A stretch of 31,993 nucleotides of DNA from a virus. Each line of letters starts with the position of its first letter. Position 1 is the first letter of the stretch. Positions 1 through 6,979 of the stretch are shown piece by piece. The translations under genes and the position numbers were made by a program. The notes beneath the pieces are model-generated. The model saw only the letters and a list, made by a program, of their open reading frames with translations, did not search any database and had not been told where the DNA came from. The DNA lies in the IMG/VR virus record IMGVR_UViG_3300047157_000028, positions 1-31,993 of that record. One strand, given 5' to 3'.

Positions 1-207
1 TCAGTCAGTGGCAACGCGTGGGATCTTTACGACACCGTAAGATCAACTCTCGTGGATATGTATTCTGAGGACTGTCTGTTTGACAAGTTTGAGGATGAGA
101 TCAGGAACCAGTTGAACAATCCGGCTCATGTGTTTGAGCATAAGATCCCAGAGAAGGGATCACTGGATCTGGAGCAAATTAAAAACAGCGACTTTTGTTT
201 TAGTTAG
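1..207 (+). CDS. T7-type single-subunit RNA polymerase, C-terminal fragment
   Basis: The open frame runs in from the left edge and stops at TAG 205-207, leaving 68 codons. The end of the protein matches the extreme C-terminus of T7 RNA polymerase in pattern: a VDMYS segment, then a KFEDEIRNQL helix, then KGSLDLEQIKNSDFCFS aligned with T7 KGNLNLRDILESDFAFA. In T7 this C-terminal foot lies beside the active site and the last Phe-Ala pair matters for activity; here the end is Phe-Ser. The family transcribes phage class II/III genes from its own promoters. The gene sits directly before the replication genes, as in autographivirus-like phages. The promoter-specificity loop and the rest of the enzyme lie outside the window. 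Confidence 0.88.
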   Translation, partial: SVSGNAWDLYDTVRSTLVDMYSEDCLFDKFEDEIRNQLNNPAHVFEHKIPEKGSLDLEQIKNSDFCFS

Positions 208-265
208 TACTTATGTCCCCCTCTTGAAGGAAGCGATGCATCCTTCGTTTTATCTCTCCCTGTCT

Positions 266-301
266 GGGGCGGACCTCTGCTACTGGGGTCCGCCCCTTTT
301 T
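266..301 (+). terminator. Strong rho-independent terminator after RNA polymerase
   Basis: A perfect 10-bp stem (GGGGCGGACC at 266-275 with GGTCCGCCCC at 287-296) encloses an 11-nt loop and is followed by TTTTT. It separates the RNA polymerase gene from the ssDNA-binding protein gene. A weaker inverted repeat (GAAGGA/TCCTTC) lies just upstream. How transcription crosses or restarts here is not visible; no obvious phage promoter was found between 208 and 317. Confidence 0.9.
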
Positions 302-317
302 CTAAAAGGACAAAAGT

Positions 318-878
318 ATGCCAAAAGTAACACCATTCCAAACGGCTGTAGGAACTGCGAAATATCCGCATCTGAACACCCCAGACGCAGCGTTTGACAA
401 GGACAACCCGAAGTACAAAACCGAGTTGTTAATGACACCAAAAGAAGCCGAGCCCCTGATGAAGATGATGAGGGAAGCGGCTGCCGACGCATTTGGTAAC
501 AAGAAGAATATTAAGTTTGCGTTTTCAAAAGACGAAGAGACTGGACAAGTAAGTTTCAAAGTACAAAGCAAGTATCAACCAAAGTACTACGACTCTAATG
601 GTCAAGTGATTACACCTGAGAAGTTACCAAGAGTTAGCGGTGGTTCCAGATTGAAGGCTGCAGGTATCCTAAACATTTATAGCGTTAGCGGTACTAACGG
701 CGTCGGCTTACTTCTTGATCGGGTACAACTGGTAAAGGTAGTTGACGGTTTCACTGGCGACGGAGGAGGCTTTGACGCTGTTGAAGATGGAGAGTTTTCC
801 ATAGAAGATAATGATGGCGAATGGTCATCAGTAAATGGAACTCCAGTAGATGAACTAGATGATGATGATGACTTCTAG
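318..878 (+). CDS. Single-stranded DNA-binding protein (T7 gp2.5-like)
   Basis: The product has 186 residues. It binds exposed single-stranded DNA during phage replication and, in the T7 family, contacts polymerase and helicase through its acidic tail. Two signs support the call: an OB-fold-sized body starting MPKVTPFQTAVGTAKYPHLN, and a strongly acidic C-terminal tail (from about residue 155) ending in five Asp and a terminal Phe, the hallmark of gp2.5. The position between RNA polymerase and endonuclease I matches T7 gene order. An AAAGGA ribosome site precedes the ATG by 8 nt. The Asp-rich tail codons overlap the start of the next gene, so the two are probably translationally coupled. Sequence identity to T7 gp2.5 appears low, so the call rests on architecture and context. 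Confidence 0.85.
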   Translation: MPKVTPFQTAVGTAKYPHLNTPDAAFDKDNPKYKTELLMTPKEAEPLMKMMREAAADAFGNKKNIKFAFSKDEETGQVSFKVQSKYQPKYYDSNGQVITPEKLPRVSGGSRLKAAGILNIYSVSGTNGVGLLLDRVQLVKVVDGFTGDGGGFDAVEDGEFSIEDNDGEWSSVNGTPVDELDDDDDF

Positions 879-1323
879 TTTAACTAGGAGAAACAGATCT
901 TTCTATCGAGGCTTGGCTAATGGATATCGGTCGGGCCTTGAGGAAACCATTGCTGAACAGTTGAGATCCCACAAGATCGAAGTTCTGTATGAGACTGACA
1001 AGATCCAATATGTCGTCCCTTCGAGGAACGCGAAGTACACGCCTGACTTCAAACTCCCGAAGCAAAATGGCTATTGGTATTTAGAATCTAAAGGTATCTG
1101 GGCAGTTGCAGATCGAGCCAAGCATTTGCTTATTCGTGATCAACAACCCGACATCGATATAAGGTTCGTATTTTCAAACAGTAGAGCCAAACTCTACAAG
1201 GGATCGAAAACTACATACGCCGACTACTGCGAGAAGCATGGTTTTCGATGGGCGCACAAAGTCATTCCGGATGACTGGATAGACGAGTGTGTCCAAGCAA
1301 GCGAGAGCAAGGGGTCGTCTTAG
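859..1323 (+). CDS. Endonuclease I, Holliday junction resolvase (T7 gp3-like)
   Basis: The product has 154 residues (T7 gp3 is 149). The family cuts branched DNA, resolving recombination intermediates and degrading host DNA. The catalytic pattern is intact: PDF with Asp63, then ESKG with Glu76 and Lys78, matching T7 Asp55, Glu65 and Lys67. Glu28/Glu29 in the SGLEE segment corresponds to T7 Glu20. The first four codons are ATG repeats inside the GATGATGAT end of the ssDNA-binding gene, so the true start could be 859, 862, 865 or 868. No independent Shine-Dalgarno sequence is visible, which points to coupling with the upstream gene. The stop codon lies inside the terminator at 1311-1338. Confidence 0.9.
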   Translation: MMMMTSSLTRRNRSFYRGLANGYRSGLEETIAEQLRSHKIEVLYETDKIQYVVPSRNAKYTPDFKLPKQNGYWYLESKGIWAVADRAKHLLIRDQQPDIDIRFVFSNSRAKLYKGSKTTYADYCEKHGFRWAHKVIPDDWIDECVQASESKGSS

Positions 1324-1338
1324 GACGGCTCCTTTTTT
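1311..1338 (+). terminator. Hairpin terminator overlapping the endonuclease stop codon
   Basis: GGGGTCGT (1311-1318) pairs with ACGGCTCC (1325-1332), with two G-U pairs and a 6-nt loop, and is followed by TTTTTT. The TAG stop of the endonuclease gene lies in the loop. It may attenuate transcription between the endonuclease and primase-helicase genes. Confidence 0.7.
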
Positions 1339-1364
1339 ACTTACAGACAGACAGGGAGATCACA

Positions 1365-2963
1365 ATGGAGCCATCAACGGATGGAGCCGACTTCGTGCGG
1401 CATGAGCCGTGTGACAAGTGCGGATCGAGTGACGCCAACTCACTCTACTCAGACAATAGCATGTGGTGCTTTAGTTGCGAGACGTACACGTCAGGAGACG
1501 GAGAAATTGCCTACAGATCAAACAAAGTGAAGGATGAAGGTGTAGACTTACTGAGCGGAGAGTTCCGAGAGTTACGAGCGAGACAGATTGACGAGGCTAC
1601 TTGCCGTAAGTTCGACTATCGCGTTGGCACTCACAAAGGACAACCAGTTCAGATAGCCACCTATAAGGACAGGCAAGGTAAGCCAGTCGCGCAGAAGATC
1701 AGGACAAAAGACAAACAGTTTTCAACCGTGGGCAGAGCCAAAGAGATGGGTCTCTACGGTCAACACTTGTGGTCGTCAGGAAAAAAGATCGTTGTTTGCG
1801 AAGGCGAGATTGACACGATGACCGTATCGATGATTCAAGGCAATAAATTTGCGACATGCGGTTTGCCTCACGGGGCGCAGTCAGCAAAGAAGCATTTACT
1901 GAAAGCCCTCGACTACCTCAACAACTTCGAAGAGATCATCTTGATGTTTGATCAGGATGAGGCAGGGATCGACAGTGCAAAAGCATGTGCCGAAGTCTTG
2001 CCACTAGGCAAAACAAAGATTGCTGTGTTACCACACAAAGATCCAAACGAGTGTCTCTTGAAGGGACAGTCAGGCGCAATCATTACAGCGATCCATCAGG
2101 CTCAAAGTTACAGACCAGATGGCATCGTCAGCATGGAAGATCTTAGAGACACCATCGCTGTCAAAGACGCTGAGTCACCAATCAAATATCCATATCCAAA
2201 ACTCAACGAAATGCTGAAGGGGATCAGAACTGGACTGATCACGTTGGCAGCCGGAAGCGGTGTCGGCAAAAGCACATTGATCAGAGAGTTCGCCTATAAG
2301 ATCCATTCTGATGGGTTCACTGTAGGCATGATGATGTTGGAAGAGTCTACCAAGCGAACCTCCCAAGGTTTGGTAGGCATCCACATCAACAAGAACATTG
2401 TGATCGATGATGACGCTGCTTCCAAAGAAGAGATCGAAGATGGCTTTGAAGACCTTCTCTCCCAAGGTCCGATATACCTCTTCGATCACTTCGGATCTAC
2501 CGATATGGACACCATTGAGAACCGCATCAGATACATGAAGCACGGCCTTGGTTGTGACGTTATCGTGTTAGACCATGTATCGATATTAATCAGTGGCCTT
2601 ACCGGAGAGACGACTAATGAACGTACTCTTGTAGATTCAATCATCCACCGCCTTCGTGTTCTCTGTAGTGAATTAGACCTAGCGTTGATCCTTGTGTCTC
2701 ACCTTCGTCGTCCGAGTGGCGACACAGGTCACGAGGGAGGTGCCAAGGTATCTCTCGCACAACTCAGATCCTCGCATTCGATCGCTCAGTTGAGTGACGG
2801 ATGTATCGGGCTCGAAGTTGATCCAGAGGATCCCACGGCAGGTCTAAGAAATCTCGTTGTCTTAAAGAACCGCTTCACAGGCGAAGTCGGTCCTGCAGAT
2901 CAACTCCAGTACGACAGAGAAAAAGGGCGTCTCGTGTCGGTACAAGACTTTAGCCCATTTTAA
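1365..2963 (+). CDS. Primase-helicase (T7 gp4-like)
   Basis: The product has 532 residues (T7 gp4A is 566). It primes and unwinds DNA at the phage replication fork. Domains in order: an N-terminal zinc-binding domain with Cys16, Cys19, Cys35 and Cys38; a TOPRIM primase core with EGEIDTMTV (T7 has EGEIDALTV) and an acidic DQDEAG motif; a RecA-like hexameric helicase with Walker A GSGVGKST (297-304) and a Walker B strand ending DVIVLDH. The frame is open for 26 codons further upstream, but ATG 1365 has a good AGGGAG site and starts just before the zinc motif, so I chose it. It follows a terminator and precedes the winged-helix gene by 14 bp. Both the full-length primase and helicase functions appear intact. 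Confidence 0.95.
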   Translation: MEPSTDGADFVRHEPCDKCGSSDANSLYSDNSMWCFSCETYTSGDGEIAYRSNKVKDEGVDLLSGEFRELRARQIDEATCRKFDYRVGTHKGQPVQIATYKDRQGKPVAQKIRTKDKQFSTVGRAKEMGLYGQHLWSSGKKIVVCEGEIDTMTVSMIQGNKFATCGLPHGAQSAKKHLLKALDYLNNFEEIILMFDQDEAGIDSAKACAEVLPLGKTKIAVLPHKDPNECLLKGQSGAIITAIHQAQSYRPDGIVSMEDLRDTIAVKDAESPIKYPYPKLNEMLKGIRTGLITLAAGSGVGKSTLIREFAYKIHSDGFTVGMMMLEESTKRTSQGLVGIHINKNIVIDDDAASKEEIEDGFEDLLSQGPIYLFDHFGSTDMDTIENRIRYMKHGLGCDVIVLDHVSILISGLTGETTNERTLVDSIIHRLRVLCSELDLALILVSHLRRPSGDTGHEGGAKVSLAQLRSSHSIAQLSDGCIGLEVDPEDPTAGLRNLVVLKNRFTGEVGPADQLQYDREKGRLVSVQDFSPF

Positions 2964-2977
2964 ACAGGAGCAAACTA

Positions 2978-3325
2978 ATGAACGACTTAAAGAACTGGCA
3001 ACAATCAGAGTTGCCTTTGGTAATGAGTAATGCTGAAATCAATAAGATGGCGGATGCTTATCTCGACTACACGTTGAGAACGTCTGTGCAAGCGTATCAT
3101 TCAGTCAACCATTCTAAAAAAGAGCGACAGATCCTTAAGGTAATTTTGGATGCAGGTGATCGAGGGATCATCAGTTCTGAGATACAGCAAAAGTTACCGC
3201 ACATGCCTTATGGATCAGTCACATCAAGTTTCAAGAAACTCACGGACGATGGTGTCATTGAGTGTGTTGGGGTCCGCAAGAACTTTCGCGGAAGAAATCA
3301 AAAAGTCTGGAGAGCAGTGAAATGA
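2978..3325 (+). CDS. Small winged-helix DNA-binding protein
   Basis: The product has 115 residues, with a good AGGAG site 8 nt before the ATG. The C-terminal half reads as a winged helix-turn-helix: KKERQILKVILDAGDRGI, then a recognition-helix region GSVTSSFKKLTDDGVIE, then a basic wing with RGRNQKVW. This layout suggests a transcription or replication regulator. I cannot name a family beyond winged HTH. It lies between primase-helicase and the MazG-like gene; its TGA overlaps the next ATG (ATGA), so the two are coupled. The N-terminal 40 residues show no recognised motif. Confidence 0.7.
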   Translation: MNDLKNWQQSELPLVMSNAEINKMADAYLDYTLRTSVQAYHSVNHSKKERQILKVILDAGDRGIISSEIQQKLPHMPYGSVTSSFKKLTDDGVIECVGVRKNFRGRNQKVWRAVK

Positions 3326-3687
3326 TAAAGAGACCGTCAGAATTTGATAACTACACCTTGAACGCATATCAGGCGGACACAGCCGAGACAGCAATCTATC
3401 GTGACAAAATCATCTATCCTGCACTCGGATTGGCGAATGAGGCAGGTGAGGTCTGTGGCGCTCTGAAGAAAATAATGAGGGACGAACACGTTTCCGTCGA
3501 AGGCTTTGCTTTGACCGACAAGCAGCGGCTCACTGTGGCTGCTGAGTTGGGTGACGTGCTCTGGTACATTGCCGCCCTATCAAGGGATCTAAACATCTCT
3601 CTAAACGACGTAGCAAAAATGAACATCGAAAAACTAGCAGATAGAAAAGAGCGTGGTGTTTTAGGCGGCTCTGGAGACAACCGTTGA
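3322..3687 (+). CDS. MazG-like nucleotide pyrophosphohydrolase
   Basis: The product has 121 residues. MazG-type enzymes hydrolyse NTPs or dNTPs to monophosphates and pyrophosphate. Phage versions are thought to adjust nucleotide pools or the host alarmone level. The metal-binding signature is visible: NEAGE (Glu40, Glu43), then AELGDVLWY (Glu75, Asp78), the E-x-x-E...E-x-x-D pattern of all-alpha NTP pyrophosphatases. The frame extends upstream to 3262, but the ATG at 3322 overlaps the previous stop (ATGA) and gives the expected N-terminus. The 3' end overlaps the polymerase start by 4 nt (TTGA). Placement among replication genes and close to ribonucleotide reductase fits nucleotide metabolism. 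Confidence 0.85.
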   Translation: MIKRPSEFDNYTLNAYQADTAETAIYRDKIIYPALGLANEAGEVCGALKKIMRDEHVSVEGFALTDKQRLTVAAELGDVLWYIAALSRDLNISLNDVAKMNIEKLADRKERGVLGGSGDNR

Positions 3688-5450
3688 GATGGATATTTGA
3701 CCTAGAGAGCAATGGTCTACTGCCAACGATGGACAGAATGCACTGTCTTGTGTTGCGGTCGGCAGACACTGAAGACGTCAGATCTTTTAGACCAGATAAT
3801 GTCGCTGAAGGTGTACAACTACTGGCTGAAGCCGATGAGATCATAGGACACAACATCATCGACTTCGACATCCCTGCAATTCAACTTATCTATCCCGACT
3901 TCAAACCGTCAGGCACGGTTACGGATACCCTAGTCCTATCTCGGTTAGTCAAAAACGAGTTGTTTGCGGAGGATGCAGAGAGAGGCTTTACTCAAGATGA
4001 GTTTCCTAAACGACTTTGGGGCAGCCATTCTTTGAAGGCTTGGGGTCTTCGATTGTCTGACTTTAAGGATGATTATGATGGTGGTTGGGAAGAGTTCTCA
4101 GAAGAGATGCTTTCGTACTGTGTCCAAGACACTGCAGTCACTCTTACTCTCTACAAGTCACTAATGAAGACACAGCCGAGCGAACACTCGATATATCTGG
4201 AACACCGGATGGCTGAGATCTGCAGAGAGATCGGCAGCAACGGATGGACCTTTGATGGTTCAGCGGCTGCCGAACTATACGCCGAACTGAGTCAGAAGAG
4301 GCATGAGATCGAGGATAGTCTGAAGGATCTATTTCCGCCTTGGGAAGTGACTGAAGACTTCTATCCAAAGCGAGACAACAAGACCCTCGGATATAAGAAG
4401 GACGAACTGTTTGTCAAAAGCAAGACAGTCTACTTCAACGCAGGGTCTCGTCAGCATATTCAGAAGTGTCTTGAGGATAAGTATAACTGGAAGCCGAAGC
4501 AATGGACAGACAGCGGTCAGGCCAAGATCGACGAAAAGGTCTTAAACGCACTGCCCTTCCCAGAAGCCAAGAAACTCGGTCAGTTCTTTTTGTTACAGAA
4601 GAGGATCGGCATGTTGGCTGAAGGTAATGGATCGTGGATGAAGAAGGTCAGTGACGACGGCAGACTAAGACATACTATTGTGTCCAACGCTTGTACCTCG
4701 TCGAGAGCGGCTCATCGATCACCAAACTTGGGTCAGGTGCCTAGTGCCGGAAGTCCGTATGGCAAAGAGTGCAGAAGTCTCTTTGGTCCTCCTAAAGGTT
4801 GGGTCATGTGCGGCACAGATTTGTCAGGCATCGAGGCGAGAGCATTAGCCTCTTATCTCCATCCTTACGATGGCGGTGAGTATTGCGAAGTGATCCTCGA
4901 GGGCGACATCCACACCTTCAACCAAAAGGCTGCAGGGCTTAAGACACGCTCACAAGCGAAGACTTGGCTCTATGCAACGCTTTTCGGGGCAGGTGACGCC
5001 CTGATAGGGCAGATAGCAGGTGGTAACGCCTCGCTCGGAAGAAAACTAAAAGAAAACTATGACAAGGCCGTTCCGGCTTTTGCCACTCTAAAGAAACGAC
5101 TAAAGCAAGCCTATAAACGAGGGTACATCAAAGGCATCGATGGACGGAAGTTAAAGATCCGAAGTGAGCATCGCTGTCTAAGCCAACTTTTGCAGTCATG
5201 CGGAAGCATTGTGTCGAAGCAATGGGTGATGATGACCTTCGACGAAATTAAGAAACAACATGGCAACGACGCTTTTATCATGGGGTGGATCCACGACGAG
5301 ATGCAGATCGCTTGCCGGAATGAAGAGGTCGCAGAAAATGTCGGTAATATCGCTAGACGAATGGCGAAAGAAGCAGGAGTTGCTCTCGGACTTAAAATCC
5401 CCATCGCCGCAGACCATTCCGTGGGAAAAAATTGGTGTGACACACACTGA
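3684..5450 (+). CDS. DNA polymerase, family A (T7 gp5-like), TTG start
   Basis: The product has 588 residues, against 704 in T7; the shorter length suggests that the thioredoxin-binding insertion is absent, as in other marine podoviruses. The N-terminal 3'-5' exonuclease has DxE (Asp6, Glu8), GHNIIDFDIP and YCVQD motifs. The polymerase domain has motif A (Asp379 in GTDLSGIEAR), motif B (Arg422, Lys426, Tyr430, Phe434) and motif C (IHDE, Asp538/Glu539). Tyr430 corresponds to T7 Tyr526 (E. coli Pol I position 762). Phe434 occupies the usually Tyr position 766. The start is TTG at 3684, overlapping the MazG stop (TTGA). It is needed because exonuclease residues begin at codon 6 and the next in-frame ATG would remove them. 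Confidence 0.95.
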   Translation: MRWIFDLESNGLLPTMDRMHCLVLRSADTEDVRSFRPDNVAEGVQLLAEADEIIGHNIIDFDIPAIQLIYPDFKPSGTVTDTLVLSRLVKNELFAEDAERGFTQDEFPKRLWGSHSLKAWGLRLSDFKDDYDGGWEEFSEEMLSYCVQDTAVTLTLYKSLMKTQPSEHSIYLEHRMAEICREIGSNGWTFDGSAAAELYAELSQKRHEIEDSLKDLFPPWEVTEDFYPKRDNKTLGYKKDELFVKSKTVYFNAGSRQHIQKCLEDKYNWKPKQWTDSGQAKIDEKVLNALPFPEAKKLGQFFLLQKRIGMLAEGNGSWMKKVSDDGRLRHTIVSNACTSSRAAHRSPNLGQVPSAGSPYGKECRSLFGPPKGWVMCGTDLSGIEARALASYLHPYDGGEYCEVILEGDIHTFNQKAAGLKTRSQAKTWLYATLFGAGDALIGQIAGGNASLGRKLKENYDKAVPAFATLKKRLKQAYKRGYIKGIDGRKLKIRSEHRCLSQLLQSCGSIVSKQWVMMTFDEIKKQHGNDAFIMGWIHDEMQIACRNEEVAENVGNIARRMAKEAGVALGLKIPIAADHSVGKNWCDTH

Positions 5451-5715
5451 GGTCGATGACCACTTGAGCAATCTAGTATCCCTTTACATCGTTTTAGATC
5501 GGGCATGGCGTAACCCATTCACGGTGAAGTCTGACTTTGCTCGGAAGGGTGCGATGCACGTTGCTATAGCGGCATCTGAGGGGTTCATAACAACTAAAGT
5601 CGATACAGACATTTGGGGATCGCGTTGGTGTATTACCGATGTCGGTATGGAAACGAAAGGAGAAATCGATGAAGTCCTTAAAGAAATCCTTCCACCAGAC
5701 AACCCTGCTGATTGA
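5437..5715 (+). CDS. Conserved small phage protein of unknown function
   Basis: This is an open frame of 92 residues from GTG 5437, overlapping the polymerase end by 14 nt. The frame stays open back to 5260, but that part is antiphase to polymerase motif C and reads as shadow. The product has a helical N-terminal part (HLSNLVSLYIVLDRAWRNPF) followed by SDFARKGAMHVAIAASEGFIT, with a C-terminal acidic stretch. The core looks like a family seen between polymerase and exonuclease in marine podoviruses, but I cannot assign a function. No transmembrane segment or enzymatic motif is visible. The start is uncertain. Its 3' end overlaps the exonuclease gene by 47 nt. Confidence 0.65.
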   Translation: MTHTEVDDHLSNLVSLYIVLDRAWRNPFTVKSDFARKGAMHVAIAASEGFITTKVDTDIWGSRWCITDVGMETKGEIDEVLKEILPPDNPAD

Positions 5716-6424
5716 CGGAGACCTTTATCTCTATCGCGTACTCAGTGCTTGTGAGACTGAGACAGACTGGGGTGAAGACATCTGGAGTTTGTCTACGGAT
5801 CTAAAGGAGGCAAAAAAAGCCTTCGACGAAATGATGGAGTTCTTCAAACTAAAGTTACGAGCGGAAGATGTCATCATAACTTTTTCTGGACACAACAATT
5901 TTCGAAAGTTGGTGGAACCTACCTACAAAGCAGGTCGGAAGAAGACCAGAAAGCCGATTGGTTATCCAGTGATGATCGATTGGATCAAAGATAACTATGA
6001 AACTATCCAAATTGATAGTCTTGAGGCTGATGATGTCATGGGCATCATGGGGTCAGTAGAAGGCACAAAAGCCATCATCGTGTCTGACGATAAAGACATG
6101 AAGTCTATACCATGTCGTCTGTACAGACCGCAATCCGACGAGCGTCATGATATCTCTCTGCAAGATGCAGATAGGCAATTCTTTACGCAGACGCTGACTG
6201 GAGATGTTACGGACGGTTACGCAGGTTGTCCAAAGATCGGACCAAAGACTGCGGAAAAAGTGCTTGGCATGTCGCCTAACTGGCGACTCGTCGTCAACGC
6301 CTATCAAAAAGAAAAACTCGACTTTAACTATGCGCTGACTCAGGCGCGACTTGCTCGGATCCTTCGCTCCACTGATTGGGATGATGAAAAGGGTGAGGTA
6401 AAACTTTGGGAACCTGCAGCATGA
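5669..6424 (+). CDS. 5'-3' exonuclease (T7 gp6-like)
   Basis: The product has 251 residues. T7 gp6 removes RNA primers, degrades host DNA and aids recombination. FEN/PIN-like acidic motifs are present: LLIDGD near the N-terminus (Asp16, Asp18), DSLEADDVMG in the middle, VSDDKDMK, and a helix-hairpin-helix-like GCPKIGPKTAEKVLG that contacts DNA. The frame opens at 5639, but ATG 5669 has a strong AAAGGAG site and gives a normal N-terminus. The gene overlaps its upstream neighbour by 47 nt, and its stop overlaps the next ATG (ATGA). Gene order (polymerase, small ORF, exonuclease) matches T7-like phages. Confidence 0.9.
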   Translation: MKSLKKSFHQTTLLIDGDLYLYRVLSACETETDWGEDIWSLSTDLKEAKKAFDEMMEFFKLKLRAEDVIITFSGHNNFRKLVEPTYKAGRKKTRKPIGYPVMIDWIKDNYETIQIDSLEADDVMGIMGSVEGTKAIIVSDDKDMKSIPCRLYRPQSDERHDISLQDADRQFFTQTLTGDVTDGYAGCPKIGPKTAEKVLGMSPNWRLVVNAYQKEKLDFNYALTQARLARILRSTDWDDEKGEVKLWEPAA

Positions 6425-6759
6425 CTACTACAATGGAACAAAACATCCTCCAAAACTGGAGTGAATACGAAAGAATGTGCAAGGCAGAGTGTGAACGCTT
6501 TGCTCGCTACAACGGTCATAAACGTAACGCTTGGGTCCACGAGAAAAATATCTTGTATGACGTAGAAACTAATTCTGACAGAGAGCGCCTCTGTGAAAAG
6601 AAATCTTCTACTCGTCAACAGATTAGAGAAAGATGCGCTCGGATTGTAGACCTCCACAGCCAAGGAATGCCTTGGGCAGAGATCGCAGAAATAATGGGAA
6701 CTCCTATTCGAAACATCGGAAAAGTACTTAGAAACCGTGGATACGCGCCTAATGACTGA
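6421..6759 (+). CDS. Small helix-turn-helix protein
   Basis: The product has 112 residues from ATG 6421, which overlaps the exonuclease TGA. The C-terminal 45 residues look like a homeodomain-like HTH: RCARIVDLHSQGMPWAEIAE, then a recognition-helix region MGTPIRNIGKVLRNRG. The same layout is found in resolvase-type or transposase-type HTH segments and in HNH-associated phage proteins, but no nuclease motif is visible here. The N-terminal half is polar and helical, with Cys residues that do not form an obvious zinc site. The role is probably DNA binding; the target is unknown. Confidence 0.6.
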   Translation: MTTTMEQNILQNWSEYERMCKAECERFARYNGHKRNAWVHEKNILYDVETNSDRERLCEKKSSTRQQIRERCARIVDLHSQGMPWAEIAEIMGTPIRNIGKVLRNRGYAPND

Positions 6760-6979
6760 AGACAACGACGATATAAAATCACCCGATCATTATGCTCAGT
6801 TTCCGATTGAGCCGATCATATTTATCCAAAGAAACCGCTTCGAGTTCTGGCGTGGCAACGTCATCAAGTATGTGTGCCGTGCAGGATACAAAGACGATGA
6901 GATCAAAGACCTACAAAAAGCAAAAAGATACATCGAAATGCGGATTAACGAACTAAAGGGAAAAGAAATCAATGAATAA
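6752..6979 (+). CDS. DUF3310-family small protein
   Basis: The product has 75 residues from ATG 6752, overlapping the previous gene by 8 nt. The sequence carries the DUF3310 pattern: a SPDHYAQFPIEPIIFI opening, then FWRGNVIKYVCRAGYKD, then a basic-acidic helix DLQKAKRYIEMRI. These proteins are common in tailed phages next to nucleotide-metabolism genes and are sometimes labelled nucleotide kinase-like, without a proven activity. It overlaps the ribonucleotide reductase start by 8 nt. I regard the family assignment as good and the function as unknown. Confidence 0.8.
   Translation: MTEDNDDIKSPDHYAQFPIEPIIFIQRNRFEFWRGNVIKYVCRAGYKDDEIKDLQKAKRYIEMRINELKGKEINE

Noticed and set aside
1287-1364. 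N-terminal extension of the primase-helicase
   Set aside because: It overlaps the endonuclease end and terminator; ATG 1365 has a good ribosome site just before the zinc motif.
5260-5436. Long version of the small gene after DNA polymerase
   Set aside because: This part overlaps polymerase motif C in another frame and reads as shadow; the conserved core starts near 5437.
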